DNA from: Fluviibacter phosphoraccumulans_A
GTDB lineage: Bacteria; Pseudomonadota; Gammaproteobacteria; Burkholderiales; Rhodocyclaceae
Assembly: GCA_036287865.1 (NCBI GenBank)
Contig: CP126743.1
Location: 558,001-622,000 of the forward strand
DNA: 64,000 bases
Direction of reading: 5' to 3'
The notes beneath the pieces were generated by a model that saw only the letters and a program-made list of their open reading frames with translations, did no database searches and was not told where the DNA came from. Below are positions 45,404 to 53,829 of this stretch, piece by piece (within the stretch, counting starts at the first letter, position 1; the number at the start of each line of letters is the position of its first letter). Position numbers and translations under genes: made by a program.

Positions 45404-45769
45404 TTAGCTGCAGCCGCGCACAATGCGCACGAGTTTCGGGTTCAGGTCGCACAAGTGCTTGAAAATCTTGTCAGATCCCTTTGAGCCCTGTGTGCTTGCC
45501 GGATAACTCGCAAGCTCATTGCCGTCTTTGGTGCGGATCTGCAGTGTACCTTTGCTGGCCTCGCAATCCGTAGCGTGGGTGAGGGCAATTACATCCTGAT
45601 CATCGACTAGGATGGGCATGCTGATGCTGTAATTGATACCAAAGTGTTTGATGTCGACGTCTTTGGCCTGGTAAGTGTATTGGCCATCGCTGATCTGGCT
45701 ATTCAGGCTGGCGCAGGCGGTTAGGCTCAGGGCAGCAGCGAGGAAAAGCACGGGTGAGCGTTTTTTCAA
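45404..45769 (-). CDS. Small lipoprotein of unknown function
   Basis: 121 residues with a lipoprotein signal (MKKRSPVLFLAAALSLTAC, lipobox LTAC, lipidated Cys19). The mature part is small, with TYQAKDVDIKHFGINYSISMPILVDDQD and three further cysteines (near 69, 107 and 120). A second, different small lipoprotein gene of similar plan lies at 55.7 kb. No family recognised. Intact. Confidence 0.7.
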   Translation of the reverse strand: MKKRSPVLFLAAALSLTACASLNSQISDGQYTYQAKDVDIKHFGINYSISMPILVDDQDVIALTHATDCEASKGTLQIRTKDGNELASYPASTQGSKGSDKIFKHLCDLNPKLVRIVRGCS

Positions 45770-45938
45770 TGGGTTAAGTGGCGTGGCATGGCTTTGCGTC
45801 GATCCTAGTGATCGACAAAGCTTATCAGCTTCAAGCGGGATACGCGGCTGTTAATTTAACGCAGCACGTTATATACGTTACGCTGCCCTTGTTGAAGTCT
45901 AAAGAATTCAGAAAGTTGATTGCGCTAAGGAGAGGACG

Positions 45939-46247
45939 ATGATCAAAAATGGTATGCGCCCAATCCATCCGGGCGAGATTTTGCGGGAAGAGTTTCTTGA
46001 ACCGCTAGAGATGTCTGCCAACGCCTTATCGTTGGAGTTGCATGTGCCCGCGCCCCGCATTAATGACATTGTGCGCGAACGACGTGCTGTATCGACAGAT
46101 ACGGCAATGAGGCTCGCGCGCTACTTTGGTACAACGCCTCAGTTCTGGTTGAACCTGCAGACTGTCTTTGATCTAAAGCAGGCAGAGGCAGCGGTAGGCG
46201 CGCAGATTATGCGTGAAGTCCACCAGCGCGAAGTTGCGGCTGCTTAA
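45939..46247 (+). CDS. higA: HigA-type antitoxin without a toxin gene
   Basis: 102-residue XRE-family regulator of the HigA/VapI group: MRPIHPGEILREEFLEPLEMSANALSLELHVPAPRINDIVRERRAVSTDTAMRLARYFGTTPQFWLNLQ. HigB would normally sit directly upstream, but the 169 bases upstream contain no HigB-like reading frame, only a hairpin (45793-45820) and AT-rich DNA. A strong AAGGAGAGG site precedes the ATG. It may be a solitary regulator or an antitoxin left after toxin loss. Confidence 0.85.
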   Translation: MIKNGMRPIHPGEILREEFLEPLEMSANALSLELHVPAPRINDIVRERRAVSTDTAMRLARYFGTTPQFWLNLQTVFDLKQAEAAVGAQIMREVHQREVAAA

Positions 46248-46260
46248 GAGATTTGTGTTC

Positions 46261-46680
46261 ATGAAAAAGCTAACCAACCTATTTGTTCTACTGGGCCTGT
46301 CTCTCGCCACAGTACTCTTTGGCTATGCCATTGCTGTCGAGCTGGTACATGCTACCCTCGAAGCGCTGCACAAGGGGCTTACTGAATCCGAGGCACTCGT
46401 TTTACTGCTAACCATCATTGATGCAGCTCTGGTGATTGATCTGGCCTCTCTGGTAATTGGTAATGCAGCCGCCGAGATCAAGGGTGATGCCGTTAAGGAC
46501 AGTGCCTACATTAAAGAGAAGCTCAGCTTTTCACTGGTGACGATTTCTGGCGTGAACTTGTTGAAGGTGCTGACGGATATCGCCAGCACAGAGATTCATG
46601 TTGTGGTGGGTGCTGCGGCGATTCACCTCGTTTTCCTGGTGACGCTTGTGGCAGTTAAGCGTTTAAATAATGGGCATTAA
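46261..46680 (+). CDS. YqhA-family (UPF0114-like) membrane protein
   Basis: 139 residues from ATG 46261 (MKKLTNLFVLLG). Four membrane segments: LFVLLGLSLATVLFGYAIA; ALVLLLTIIDAALVIDLASLVIG; LSFSLVTISGVNLLKVLTDIA; VVVGAAAIHLVFLVTLVAV. The patterns IIDAALV, LVTISGVNLLKV and IHLVF match the YqhA family, whose function is unknown. Starts 13 bases after higA. Confidence 0.65.
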   Translation: MKKLTNLFVLLGLSLATVLFGYAIAVELVHATLEALHKGLTESEALVLLLTIIDAALVIDLASLVIGNAAAEIKGDAVKDSAYIKEKLSFSLVTISGVNLLKVLTDIASTEIHVVVGAAAIHLVFLVTLVAVKRLNNGH

Positions 46681-47116
46681 GTCATATTTTGCATTGGCGG
46701 TGATTGCCACGGGATGTCTGTTCAGCGCGCCCGCAATGTCACTAGATAACCAGTCTGTACTCGAGCAACGCATTTGTGAAAACCTGAAGGCTGCGTCTGA
46801 GCAGGTACTAGATGACACTAGGGACACGACAAAATATCTGTCTCCTTACATAGCCGCAGAGATCTACGAACAGGTGGTTGCCAAATCCGTTGAGGCGGTT
46901 GGTGGTGCCAGTGCGGGTATGGAAACACCCCGTATGGCTCAACTACCGTGTGGCGATACCGTTTCTACTTTTCTGATGTCGATCAAGAAGCGCATGGAAT
47001 TCAACCGGATGGATTATTTCCTGGCGCGTTACCGCTTCTGGATTATTGGTGCACTGATCATGGGGCTGTTAGGGGGTCTGTTTTATCGGCGGCTTAACCG
47101 CCACTCGATGCAATAG
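46670..47116 (+). CDS. Exported protein with a C-terminal membrane anchor, unknown function
   Basis: 148 residues: signal sequence (MGIKSYFALAVIATGCLFSAPAMS), an alpha-helical middle with two cysteines, and a C-terminal membrane segment (WIIGALIMGLLGGLFY) before a basic tail. The start overlaps the end of the YqhA-like gene, so the two are coupled. Ends with TAG. No family recognised. Confidence 0.55.
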   Translation: MGIKSYFALAVIATGCLFSAPAMSLDNQSVLEQRICENLKAASEQVLDDTRDTTKYLSPYIAAEIYEQVVAKSVEAVGGASAGMETPRMAQLPCGDTVSTFLMSIKKRMEFNRMDYFLARYRFWIIGALIMGLLGGLFYRRLNRHSMQ

Positions 47117-47125
47117 TCTTACGAA

Positions 47126-47610
47126 ATGACTCGATATTTAATCGTACTGCTCTGTTTGTTTGGCTTGGGCGTATTGCCCGCTCAGGCAGATTCCATGGCG
47201 GCGTGCGATAACGTGATTCGAGCCGGTAATGAGACCTGGGCCTATAAGAATTGCTTGTCAGCCGCGGAAGATGGCAAACCTAAAGCCCAGGTTGTTGTAG
47301 GTATGGCCTTGATGACCGGCATAACCCGGAGCTGGCGGTGAGCTGGTTCAGACGAGCAGCAGACCAGAACTACCCAGCGGGCATATATCAGCTGGGATTG
47401 GCCAAGATCGCCGGTATGGGCACAACACAGGATGAAAACGGTGGTATGGCACTCGTTAAGAAAGCAGCTGCTGCCGGAGACCCTGAAGCAAAGAGCTTTC
47501 TAACTGAATTGGGCGTGCCTCAGGAGCCAGTAAAGCCAGTGCGCAAACGAATCAAGAATGATTGTGTCGGGGTGGGTTGTGGCCGTCCGTTCGATCCGTT
47601 TCCGAAATAA
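47126..47610 (+). pseudogene. Sel1-repeat exported protein, frameshifted
   Basis: Signal peptide (MTRYLIVLLCLFGLGVLPAQA) then the start of a Sel1-like region (AAEDGKPKAQVVVGMALMTG). A shift near 47320 moves to the frame NPELAVSWFRRAADQNYPAGIYQLGLAKIAGMGTTQDENGGMALVKKAAAAGDPEAK, which contains two Sel1 repeats, and a tail ending GCGRPFDPFPK. Such repeats mediate protein contacts. One indel only, so it could be repaired or be an assembly error. Confidence 0.75.
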
Positions 47611-47616
47611 GTCGGC

Positions 47617-47871
47617 CTAGGCGCCAGTTTTCATGGAGAGGTCGATCATTTTAGACGAGACCTCGGATTTGAAATAAGCATGCGCCCCAACAATGGCAGC
47701 GGCAATGACAGGTAGTACGGCAAATGGGGTTTGCGCAAAGTACCACATGCTAATTGCAATGATGAGGAGAACGAAAGCCGCTTTGGTTTTCTGGTCCGCG
47801 ACCTTTTGCATATCTTATTGCGTCAGGCCATTGGCAATGGCTTTGGTTGCTGCTTTCTCGATGAAACTCAT
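47617..47871 (-). pseudogene. Small two-helix membrane protein with an in-frame TAA
   Basis: Starting at ATG 47871 the frame reads MSFIEKAATKAIANGLTQ, then TAA (47815-47817), then DMQKVADQKTKAAFVLLIIAISMWYFAQTPFAVLPVIAAAIVGAHAYF and a short amphipathic end. The continuity of the frame on both sides of the stop suggests one 84-residue protein with a nonsense change; alternatively translation starts at ATG 47811 and gives 64 residues with two membrane segments. Confidence 0.5.
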
Positions 47872-48027
47872 GCCGTTATGCCCTTTATTGTCTTGCCGGT
47901 AGTGTGATTGAGGGATTTTAACCCAGGGTTGAAATGATTTCAGTGTTGTCGCGCCGCCCGTTGTAGAGGTTTTGGTGTATTTTTCTAATCAATGCATTGC
48001 GACTATAACGGGGACGCACGGATTGGT

Positions 48028-48702
48028 ATGACTGATACACTGAACACAAAACCACAGGATGTGTATTTTTTCTGTACCTGTCTGGTCGATCTCTTTGTGC
48101 CAGAAGCTGGCCTGGATGCGGTGGCTTTGCTTGAACGCGAGGGGGTTCGTGTTCACTTCCCTCAAGATCAAACTTGCTGTGGCCAACCGGCCTATACCAG
48201 TGGCCAGCCCGATGAGGCGCGCGCAGTGGCGCGGCAGCAGCTGGATCTGTTTCCTGAGCCTTGGCCCCTCTGGTTCCTGCGCTGGCATGATGCGCCACCA
48301 TTACCCGACCTTGTTTGCTGGTACCTCCGATGCAGCAAAAGCAGCGGCTATAGCGGATCGGGTTTGGGAACTCAGTGAGTTTCTGGTGCGGTCATTGAAT
48401 TTCAATCGCCCCGATTGCGGCAAGGCCTGCAGTGTGGCTTTGCATACCTCGTGTTCGGCACGTCGTGAAACAGGCGCACTGGCGGCGACGCGATCATTGT
48501 TACAGGGACTTGAAGGCGTAACGCTGAAGATTCAGGAACACGAGTCCGAATGTTGTGGTTTCGGCGGTATGTTCAGCGTGCGCCATCCCGAAATTTCCGG
48601 GGGCATTGTGCGCGATAAGGTGGCTTCGATGGTAAACACCTTGCCACCTTCTTGCTGGAACGTACAGGTGACAAGACTACTGCCGAAGGGGAGGCATCAT
48701 GA
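48028..48702 (+). pseudogene. lutA: LutA (LldE) lactate-oxidation subunit, decayed
   Basis: Cysteine-rich subunit of the LutABC L-lactate oxidase. Frame one: DVYFFCTCLVDLFVPEAGLDAVALLEREGVRVHFPQDQTCCGQPAYTSG. A shift near 48265 continues with GSCAGMMRHHYPTLFAGTSDAAKAA ... LHTSCSARRETGALAATRSLL ... HESECCGFGGMFSVRHPEI. After VRDKVASM the sequence jumps to the terminal ATFLLERTGDKTTAEGEAS in another frame, so about 45 residues (with the last Cys motif) are deleted. The TGA overlaps the lutC start (ATGA). Confidence 0.88.
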
Positions 48703-49358
48703 GCCAACTCAACCCACGGGAGCGTATTCTTAACAAATTGCGTGCGGCTCGGGTCGAAGCTTTGCCTTGCCCGGATGCACCCGCTTTCTACACGGCACCT
48801 ACAGAAGATCAGGCAACGCGGGTAGAGCGCCTGATGCTGAATATGAAGAATGCGATGGCCGAAGTGCATCGTAGTTCAGAAGCTGGTCTAGGTGAATGTG
48901 TTGCCCGTATCTGCGCAGAAAAACAGGTGATGTTGCTGGCCGTTGGGCCAGAACTGCTTTCTGATGAGGCGTTGTGTGCACAATTCGCCCAATAGAGCGC
49001 ATTACTTAAAGTAACGCAGTGTCGTGTGGATCAACCGGCGTTATTTCAAACAGTGGATGCGGGCATAACACTGACCCACGGGGGTATTGCTGAAACAGGC
49101 ACGTTGGTCTTATGGAGCAGTGATCAATTACCGAGATTGTTGTCCTTGGTGCCTCCGATTCATATTGCCATTCTTTACGCCAGCCAGGTGGTTGAAAGCC
49201 TGATGGATTTGATGGTCAAAGAGCATTGGGCAGCTGGCCTACCGACGAATGTGATCCTCATTTCCAGCCCATCCAGAACGGCCGATATTCAGCAAACGCT
49301 GGCTTACGGTGCGCACGGCCCGAAACAACTGGTGGTCATACTGGTGGAGGATCGCTAA
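48699..49358 (+). pseudogene. lutC: LutC lactate-utilisation subunit with an amber stop
   Basis: LUD-domain subunit of LutABC. One frame runs the whole length (219 codons) but TAG at 48993-48995 follows QFAQ. The C-terminal LUD core is intact after it: DAGITLTHGGIAETGTLVLWSSDQLPRLLSLVPPIHIAILYASQVV ... TNVILISSPSRTADIQQTLAYGAHGPKQLVVILVED. Stop at 49356-49358 directly abuts the lutB ATG at 49359. Confidence 0.85.
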
Positions 49359-50735
49359 ATGAACCAGCCACTTCATTTTGTGCCAAGTGACGAATTCCGT
49401 CAGAGGGCTCAGGCCGTTGTTGAAAATCCGGCGTTGCAGAAGAGCTTTCGCGGCGCCATGGATTTTTTGCAAAACAAGCGCTTGGCGCAATTCCCGGATG
49501 ATGCCGCACTACAACGCCTGCGTGATCTGGGCGAATCCATTCGTCAATACAGCCTATCGCGATTACCGGAGTTGCTAGAAACACTGGAAGCAAAGCTCAC
49601 CGCCAATGGTATTCAGGTGCATCGGGCTGAAACGCCTGAAGAGGCCAACCGGATCTTTATCGATATTGCCCAGGCCAAGCATGCGCGCGCCGTGATCAAG
49701 GGCAAATCGATGGTGAGCGAAGAGTTAGGGCTCAACCATGCCTTGCAGGCAGCGGGTATTGAGGCGCTGGAGTCGGATATGAGCGAATACATCGTCCAGC
49801 TGGCCGATGAAAAGCCGTCACACATCATTATGCCGACGATTCACAAAACTAAAGTGGAGATTGCCGAACTCTTTGCCGAGCGTATTCCGGGCGTGGATTA
49901 CACTGATTCCGTGGATGAGCTCATTCAGATTGGCCGTAAGATATTGCGCGACAAATTTTCGGCGGCAGATATCGGCGTATCCGGTGTGAATGTCATGGTG
50001 GCCGAGACGGGCACCTTGTGCCTGGTCGAGAACGAAGGCAACGGACGCATGAGCACCACCGTGCCAAGGGTGCATATCGCCATTACCGGTATTGAAAAGG
50101 TGGTTGAAAAGCTCACGCATGTGCCGCCGCTACTCAGCTTGCTCACGCGCTCGGCGACGGGGCAGGTCATTACCACTTACGTCAACATGATTTCATCGCC
50201 CCGTAAGGCGGGTGAGCTGGATGGTCCGGATGAGGTTCACCTTATTCTGCTGGATAATGGCAGAATGCAGGCCTATGCCGACCCGCAATTACGATCAACT
50301 CTGCAATGCATTCGTTGCGGCGCCTGTATGAATCATTGTCAGGTCTATACGCGTATTGGCGAGCACGCCTATGGCACCACCTATCCGGGGCCGATTGGTA
50401 AGATCATTTCTCCGCATTTGCTTGGGTTGGATTCCACCTACGCTCTGGCAACGGCATCGACTTTGTGCGGCGCCTGTGCCGAGGTATGCCCGGTGCATAT
50501 ACCAATTCCGGATCTGCTGATCCGTTTGCGCACTGAGGCGTATAAAAACCCGGCGACGGCCGGCGAGGCGGTGCGTGGTGCCGGTTCAGCCTATTCGTCG
50601 GTAGCCATGGCGCTGTGGCACGGCGGTTGGCGCGAGCGATGTGCACTTCGCCAGTTTCAAGCGGTTCGCGGAGCGATTCAAGGACGCGTCGGTCAAACTC
50701 GGGGAGCTCGTCCAGAAATAGCACCCCACCGGTAG
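49359..50735 (+). pseudogene. lutB: LutB iron-sulfur subunit, 3' end replaced at a deletion junction
   Basis: Iron-sulfur subunit of LutABC. Residues 1 to about 418 look normal: LUD domain (GKSMVSEELGLNHALQAAGIE; VAETGTLCLVENEGNGRM) and two Fe-S clusters (CIRCGACMNHCQVY; LCGACAEVCPVHIPI). After SVAMALWHGGW the frame runs into antisense comM sequence (RERCALRQFQAVRG ...), so the natural C-terminus of roughly 50 residues is lost. With lutA and lutC also broken, the operon is dead. Confidence 0.88.
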
Positions 50736-51192
50736 CGAGTGAGATTTCTCCGGGCAACGCCTGGCTACCGCCACCAATCACCGCGGTGGGTGAAGCGCTG
50801 TGGTGTGGCGCGCGGAATGGGCGCTCACCAAATCGTTCGGGGTTAAAGATGCCGACGAGCGAGAGAATGCCCGCAAATTCGTAGTCATTCAGATTCTGCG
50901 CCGGCAGTTGACCGGATGCCGCTAGCAAGCTCAGTGCGATCGGTAAATCGAAACGCCCTGAGTCTTTGGGTAGATCGGCGGGTGCCAGATTCACGATAAT
51001 GCGGCGGGCGGGGAATTCAAAACCAGAACTGAGCAATGCCGCACGAACCCGATCGCGTGCTTCACGCACCTCGGCATCTGCCAAGCCAACCAGGCTGAAA
51101 GCAGGCAAGTCGTTGGCTACGTGCACCTCGACAACAACGGGTGGTGCCTGAAGGCCATCCAGCGCTCGTGTATGAATGAGCACCAGCGTCAT
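50618..51192 (-). pseudogene. comM: ComM-type Mg-chelatase-like ATPase, internally deleted and truncated
   Basis: ComM is a branch-migration helicase for natural transformation. The N-terminal domain is normal (ALDGLQAPPVVVEVHVANDLPAFSLVGLADAEVREARDRVRAAL; NLAPADLPKDSGRFDLPIA). Then FAGILSLVG joins directly to FNPERFGERPFRAPHHSASPTAVIGGGSQ, removing about 100 residues including the Walker A loop. Walker B (GGVLFLDELPEF) remains; the sequence ends at TGEVHIARANRR, where lutB begins. Lies 3 bases after ubiK on the same strand. Confidence 0.88.
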
Positions 51193-51195
51193 AAC

Positions 51196-51432
51196 TTACT
51201 TGGCGTTCTTTTCCAGTTCATCCAGGCGGGCGGTGAGCTGATCTACCAGCTGGCGAGTGCGGGCCAGCACATTGGCTTGAGTGTCGAATTCTTCACGTGT
51301 TACCAGATCGAGCTTGCTGAAGAAACTGCTCATCATGCTGCGGACATTCTTTTCGATATCGGCGGCCGTGCTGTTGGCGATGAGGCCAGAAACGCGTTGG
51401 GTGAAATCTTCAAACATTTTTGGGTTAAGCAT
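51196..51432 (-). CDS. ubiK: Ubiquinone biosynthesis accessory factor UbiK (YqiC)
   Basis: 78 residues from ATG 51432 (MLNPKMFEDFTQRVSGLIANS). UbiK binds UbiJ and lipids and promotes aerobic ubiquinone synthesis. The family pattern is complete: ADIEKNVRSMMSSFFSKLDLVTREEFDTQANVLARTRQLVDQLTARLDELE, ending in a coiled-coil. The same frame is open further upstream but has no family similarity there. Upstream partner of comM, the usual arrangement. Intact. Confidence 0.93.
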   Translation of the reverse strand: MLNPKMFEDFTQRVSGLIANSTAADIEKNVRSMMSSFFSKLDLVTREEFDTQANVLARTRQLVDQLTARLDELEKNAK

Positions 51433-51523
51433 CTTGCATAGCTCCGCAGTTAACCGAGTTTTATGCAGTCTAGCATGCAGGGTGTGCATTATTAAGCCAG
51501 TTGCGTCTGGCGCATGGGTTTTG

Positions 51524-51540
51524 TGCACCACCCTGGTGCG
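51524..51540 (+). promoter_or_regulatory. NtrC-type binding site upstream of torF
   Basis: TGCACCACCCTGGTGCG is a 17-bp near-perfect dyad that matches the NtrC consensus (TGCACC-N5-GGTGCA) except for the last base. A second half-site GGTGCA lies at 51589-51594 within TGCGTACGAATTGGTGCA. Both are about 150-210 bp upstream of the sigma-54 promoter, a normal enhancer distance. Confidence 0.7.
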
Positions 51541-51726
51541 ATAAGGGTTCCTTAAGGTGGCAATGCCCCGTCACGGTGCGTACGAATTGGTGCATTGCGA
51601 TAAATCGTCGTTTGCTATTGGGGGGTAAAAATCCTCAGGCTTCTCCTGTTTTATACGGTGGGCGCACATTAAATAGTCTAAATTAAACAGCGAGTTACAT
51701 ATTGTATTTGGCGAAAAAGTAAAAGT

Positions 51727-51742
51727 TGGCACGGTCTGTGCA
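51727..51742 (+). promoter_or_regulatory. Sigma-54 promoter of torF
   Basis: TGGCACGGTCTGTGCA contains the invariant GG (51728-51729) and GC (51740-51741) ten bases apart, and the left element TGGCACG is perfect. It lies about 50 bases before the torF start and downstream of an NtrC-type site, predicting induction under nitrogen limitation. Confidence 0.75.
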
Positions 51743-51793
51743 TTAAGAGCACCGTAGCAATTCAATTTTTTCTTTTCGCATAAGGATATGACC

Positions 51794-52684
51794 ATGACCT
51801 TTAAGAAGACGCTTCTCGCAGCATCCCTCGCTGCACTCTCGATGGCCGCTGTTGTTCAAGTTACGGGCGATGCCGCACAGGACTCGGCTGATGCACCAGC
51901 ATCGACGGATTGGGCGCTGACTGCCAACGTTAACCTGGCCAGTAGCTATCGTTTCCGTGGCATTAACCAAACCTTCAATCAGCCTGCTATCCAAGGCGGT
52001 GTTGATTTAACGATGCCGTATGGTTTCTACGTGGGTAACTGGAACTCGAACGTCAATGGTAATGCGGCTGGCATGTACGGCGGCAACATCGAGATGGATT
52101 TCTATGGCGGTTGGAAGTACAACTTCACGGAGGATGTGGGTCTGGATACTGGCCTGATGAACTATTTTTATCCAGGTAGCAATATGTCAGGGACCGGTCT
52201 GACCCAGCCTAACCCAACGTCTTACAGCTATCGACCAGGCATGGCTTACAACCTTGAGTACTACATTAGTGGTAACTGGAAGACTGTGAGCTTGAAACAG
52301 TTCTTTGCTCTTACCGATTACTTTAATAATCAAGGTATGAACGGTGCAAGTACAGCCGGGTCTGGCTACACCGATCTTCGTGGAACTTATGATCTGAGCG
52401 ATGTTGCTCCAATGTTAGGTGGCTTTGGTTTGCTGGGTCATGTTGGTTACTTCTACATGAACAAATATAGCCAAGCGAATTATGCGGATTGGGAGTTGGG
52501 TGTAACCAAAGACTTCGGTTCGGGTTGGAATGGCAAAGTTTCGTACATTCAGGCCGCAACCAACGGCAATTGTAATACTAGCAGCGGCGCTCAGTTTTAC
52601 TGCTTCACAAAGAATCCTGGGTCGTCGACTACCGAAAACGCTGGTCATGCAACCTACATGATCACTGTTGGCCGTACGTTCTAA
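51794..52684 (+). CDS. TorF-family putative porin
   Basis: Outer-membrane beta-barrel of about 296 residues. I choose ATG 51794 because AAGGA (51782-51786) sits seven bases before it, while the ATG at 51788 is too close. Signal peptide MTFKKTLLAASLAALSMAAVVQ; the mature part shows the family start WALTANVNLASSYRFRGINQTFNQPAIQGG, repeated aromatic beta strands, and the terminal YMITVGRTF with C-terminal Phe typical of porins. In betaproteobacteria torF often precedes glnK-amtB, which fits the nitrogen-type promoter. Intact. Confidence 0.88.
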   Translation: MTFKKTLLAASLAALSMAAVVQVTGDAAQDSADAPASTDWALTANVNLASSYRFRGINQTFNQPAIQGGVDLTMPYGFYVGNWNSNVNGNAAGMYGGNIEMDFYGGWKYNFTEDVGLDTGLMNYFYPGSNMSGTGLTQPNPTSYSYRPGMAYNLEYYISGNWKTVSLKQFFALTDYFNNQGMNGASTAGSGYTDLRGTYDLSDVAPMLGGFGLLGHVGYFYMNKYSQANYADWELGVTKDFGSGWNGKVSYIQAATNGNCNTSSGAQFYCFTKNPGSSTTENAGHATYMITVGRTF

Positions 52685-52825
52685 TCAAGTCCGACACGGG
52701 GTTCATCTTCACGGTGAGCCCCATCAGAATCAAATTACATAAGGAACCAGTTCATGCGCTGTATTCAGATTGTTGGTTGATGAATTATTATATCATTTTT
52801 ACCTAAATGCTAAGTGAGAGCGAAG

Positions 52826-53507
52826 ATGGATAGCCAGTCCTTTCAAAAACTTGTGAACGAACTGGAAGGTCTGACACCAACGCAGCGCGAAGCGCTGATG
52901 ACCCGAGTGAGAACGCTCGCGGATCACGACGATAGTCAGCGACTAATCGATGAGCGACTTGGTGGTCAGATTCATTGCCCTCACTGTGCAAATGATGCCA
53001 TTGTGAAATTTGGTAAGCTGCGGGGGCAGCAACGCTAAAAAGAGATCCCCCGTTCACCAAAAAAGCGGGGCGGTCCAGATAAGGACATGCCAGCAACAAA
53101 GAGGGTGCCTGTGCTGGTTGCAATGCAACGTGGCAGTCGCTTAACCCATGACTGTGTGTTGGATTCCGTCAATGCCTTTGCTTTGACGGCGGCATTACGT
53201 CCCGCATTGAGCAAAGATGCGGTACTCAGCAGCGATGGCAACCCTGGCTATGGTGTCGCCGCAAGAACTCTTGGTATTGAGTCTGGCTAGTTATCATGGC
53301 CCAGGTGGAACGGAATCTTGGCATGTACAGAACGTCAACGCCTATGACAGCCGCCTAAGAACCTGGATGGTGCGATTCAAAGGCGTCGCCACCAAGTATC
53401 TGCACAATTACCTCGGGTGGCGTCGATTCATTGATCGCTTTCGCGACAATGTCACTGCACAGCAGTTCCTGTTTCATGCGCTACGAACTGAGTACGTCAA
53501 CTTATAA
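52826..53507 (+). mobile_element. IS1595-family (ISXO2-like) transposase remnant
   Basis: N-terminal part MDSQSFQKLVNELEGLTPTQREALMTRV with zinc-ribbon CPHCANDAIVKFGKLRGQQR, then TAA (53036-53038). The same frame continues KKRGGPDKDMPATKRVPVLVAMQRGSRLTHD ... VLSSDGNPGYGVAARTLGIES; the roughly 80-100 residues normally between are deleted. After a shift near 53285 the end reads HVQNVNAYDSRLRTWMVRFKGVATKYLHNYLGWRRFIDRF. Clearly dead. No terminal inverted repeats found by eye. It sits between torF and the glnK start. Confidence 0.82.
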
Positions 53508-53525
53508 TCTGAATACAGCGGGTTC

Positions 53526-53608
53526 ATGAAACTAGTTACCGCAATTATCAAGCCGTTCAAGCTGGACGAAGTGCATGAAGCACTCGCCGCTGTCGGCGCG
53601 TCAGGTAT
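53526..53608 (+). pseudogene. glnK: glnK (P-II protein) 5' fragment
   Basis: MKLVTAIIKPFKLDEVHEALAAVG is the conserved P-II N-terminus; after SGI the sequence switches to a nitroreductase tail in another frame. The T-loop with the uridylylated Tyr is missing, and no amtB follows. This start confirms that torF was followed by glnK in the ancestor. Confidence 0.85.
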
Positions 53609-53811
53609 ACATTGCGTTGGGCTTTCTGCTTTTGGGGGCTGCCGAGATGGGGGTTGATGCCTGCCCGATAGAGGGCTTCGATGCAGCTGCTATGGATAAG
53701 GCGCTTGATCTGGAGGCGCAGGGATTGGCTAGTCAGGTGATTGTGGCTTTGGGATGCAAATCAGATCAGGACTTCAATGCGGGTTTGCCCAAGCCCCGCT
53801 TGGCGGTATAA
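53599..53811 (+). pseudogene. Nitroreductase (NfsB-like) C-terminal fragment
   Basis: RQVYIALGFLLLGAAEMGVDACPIEGFDAAAMDKALDLEAQGLASQVIVALGCKSDQDFN ... PKPRL is the C-terminal third of an FMN nitroreductase. The flavin-binding first two thirds are gone; the fragment is joined to the glnK start, with a few bases (around GCGTCAGGTATA) fitting either parent. Confidence 0.82.
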
Positions 53812-53829
53812 CCAAACTGTGAGCGTGTC

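Noticed and set aside
45793..45820. Hairpin upstream of higA as a terminator or higB remnant
   Set aside because: CTTTG..TCGATC arms pair with a bulge but no T run follows, and no HigB-like codons surround it.
52700..53520. Terminal inverted repeats of the IS1595-type element
   Set aside because: No convincing matching ends were found around the remnant; they may have been lost.
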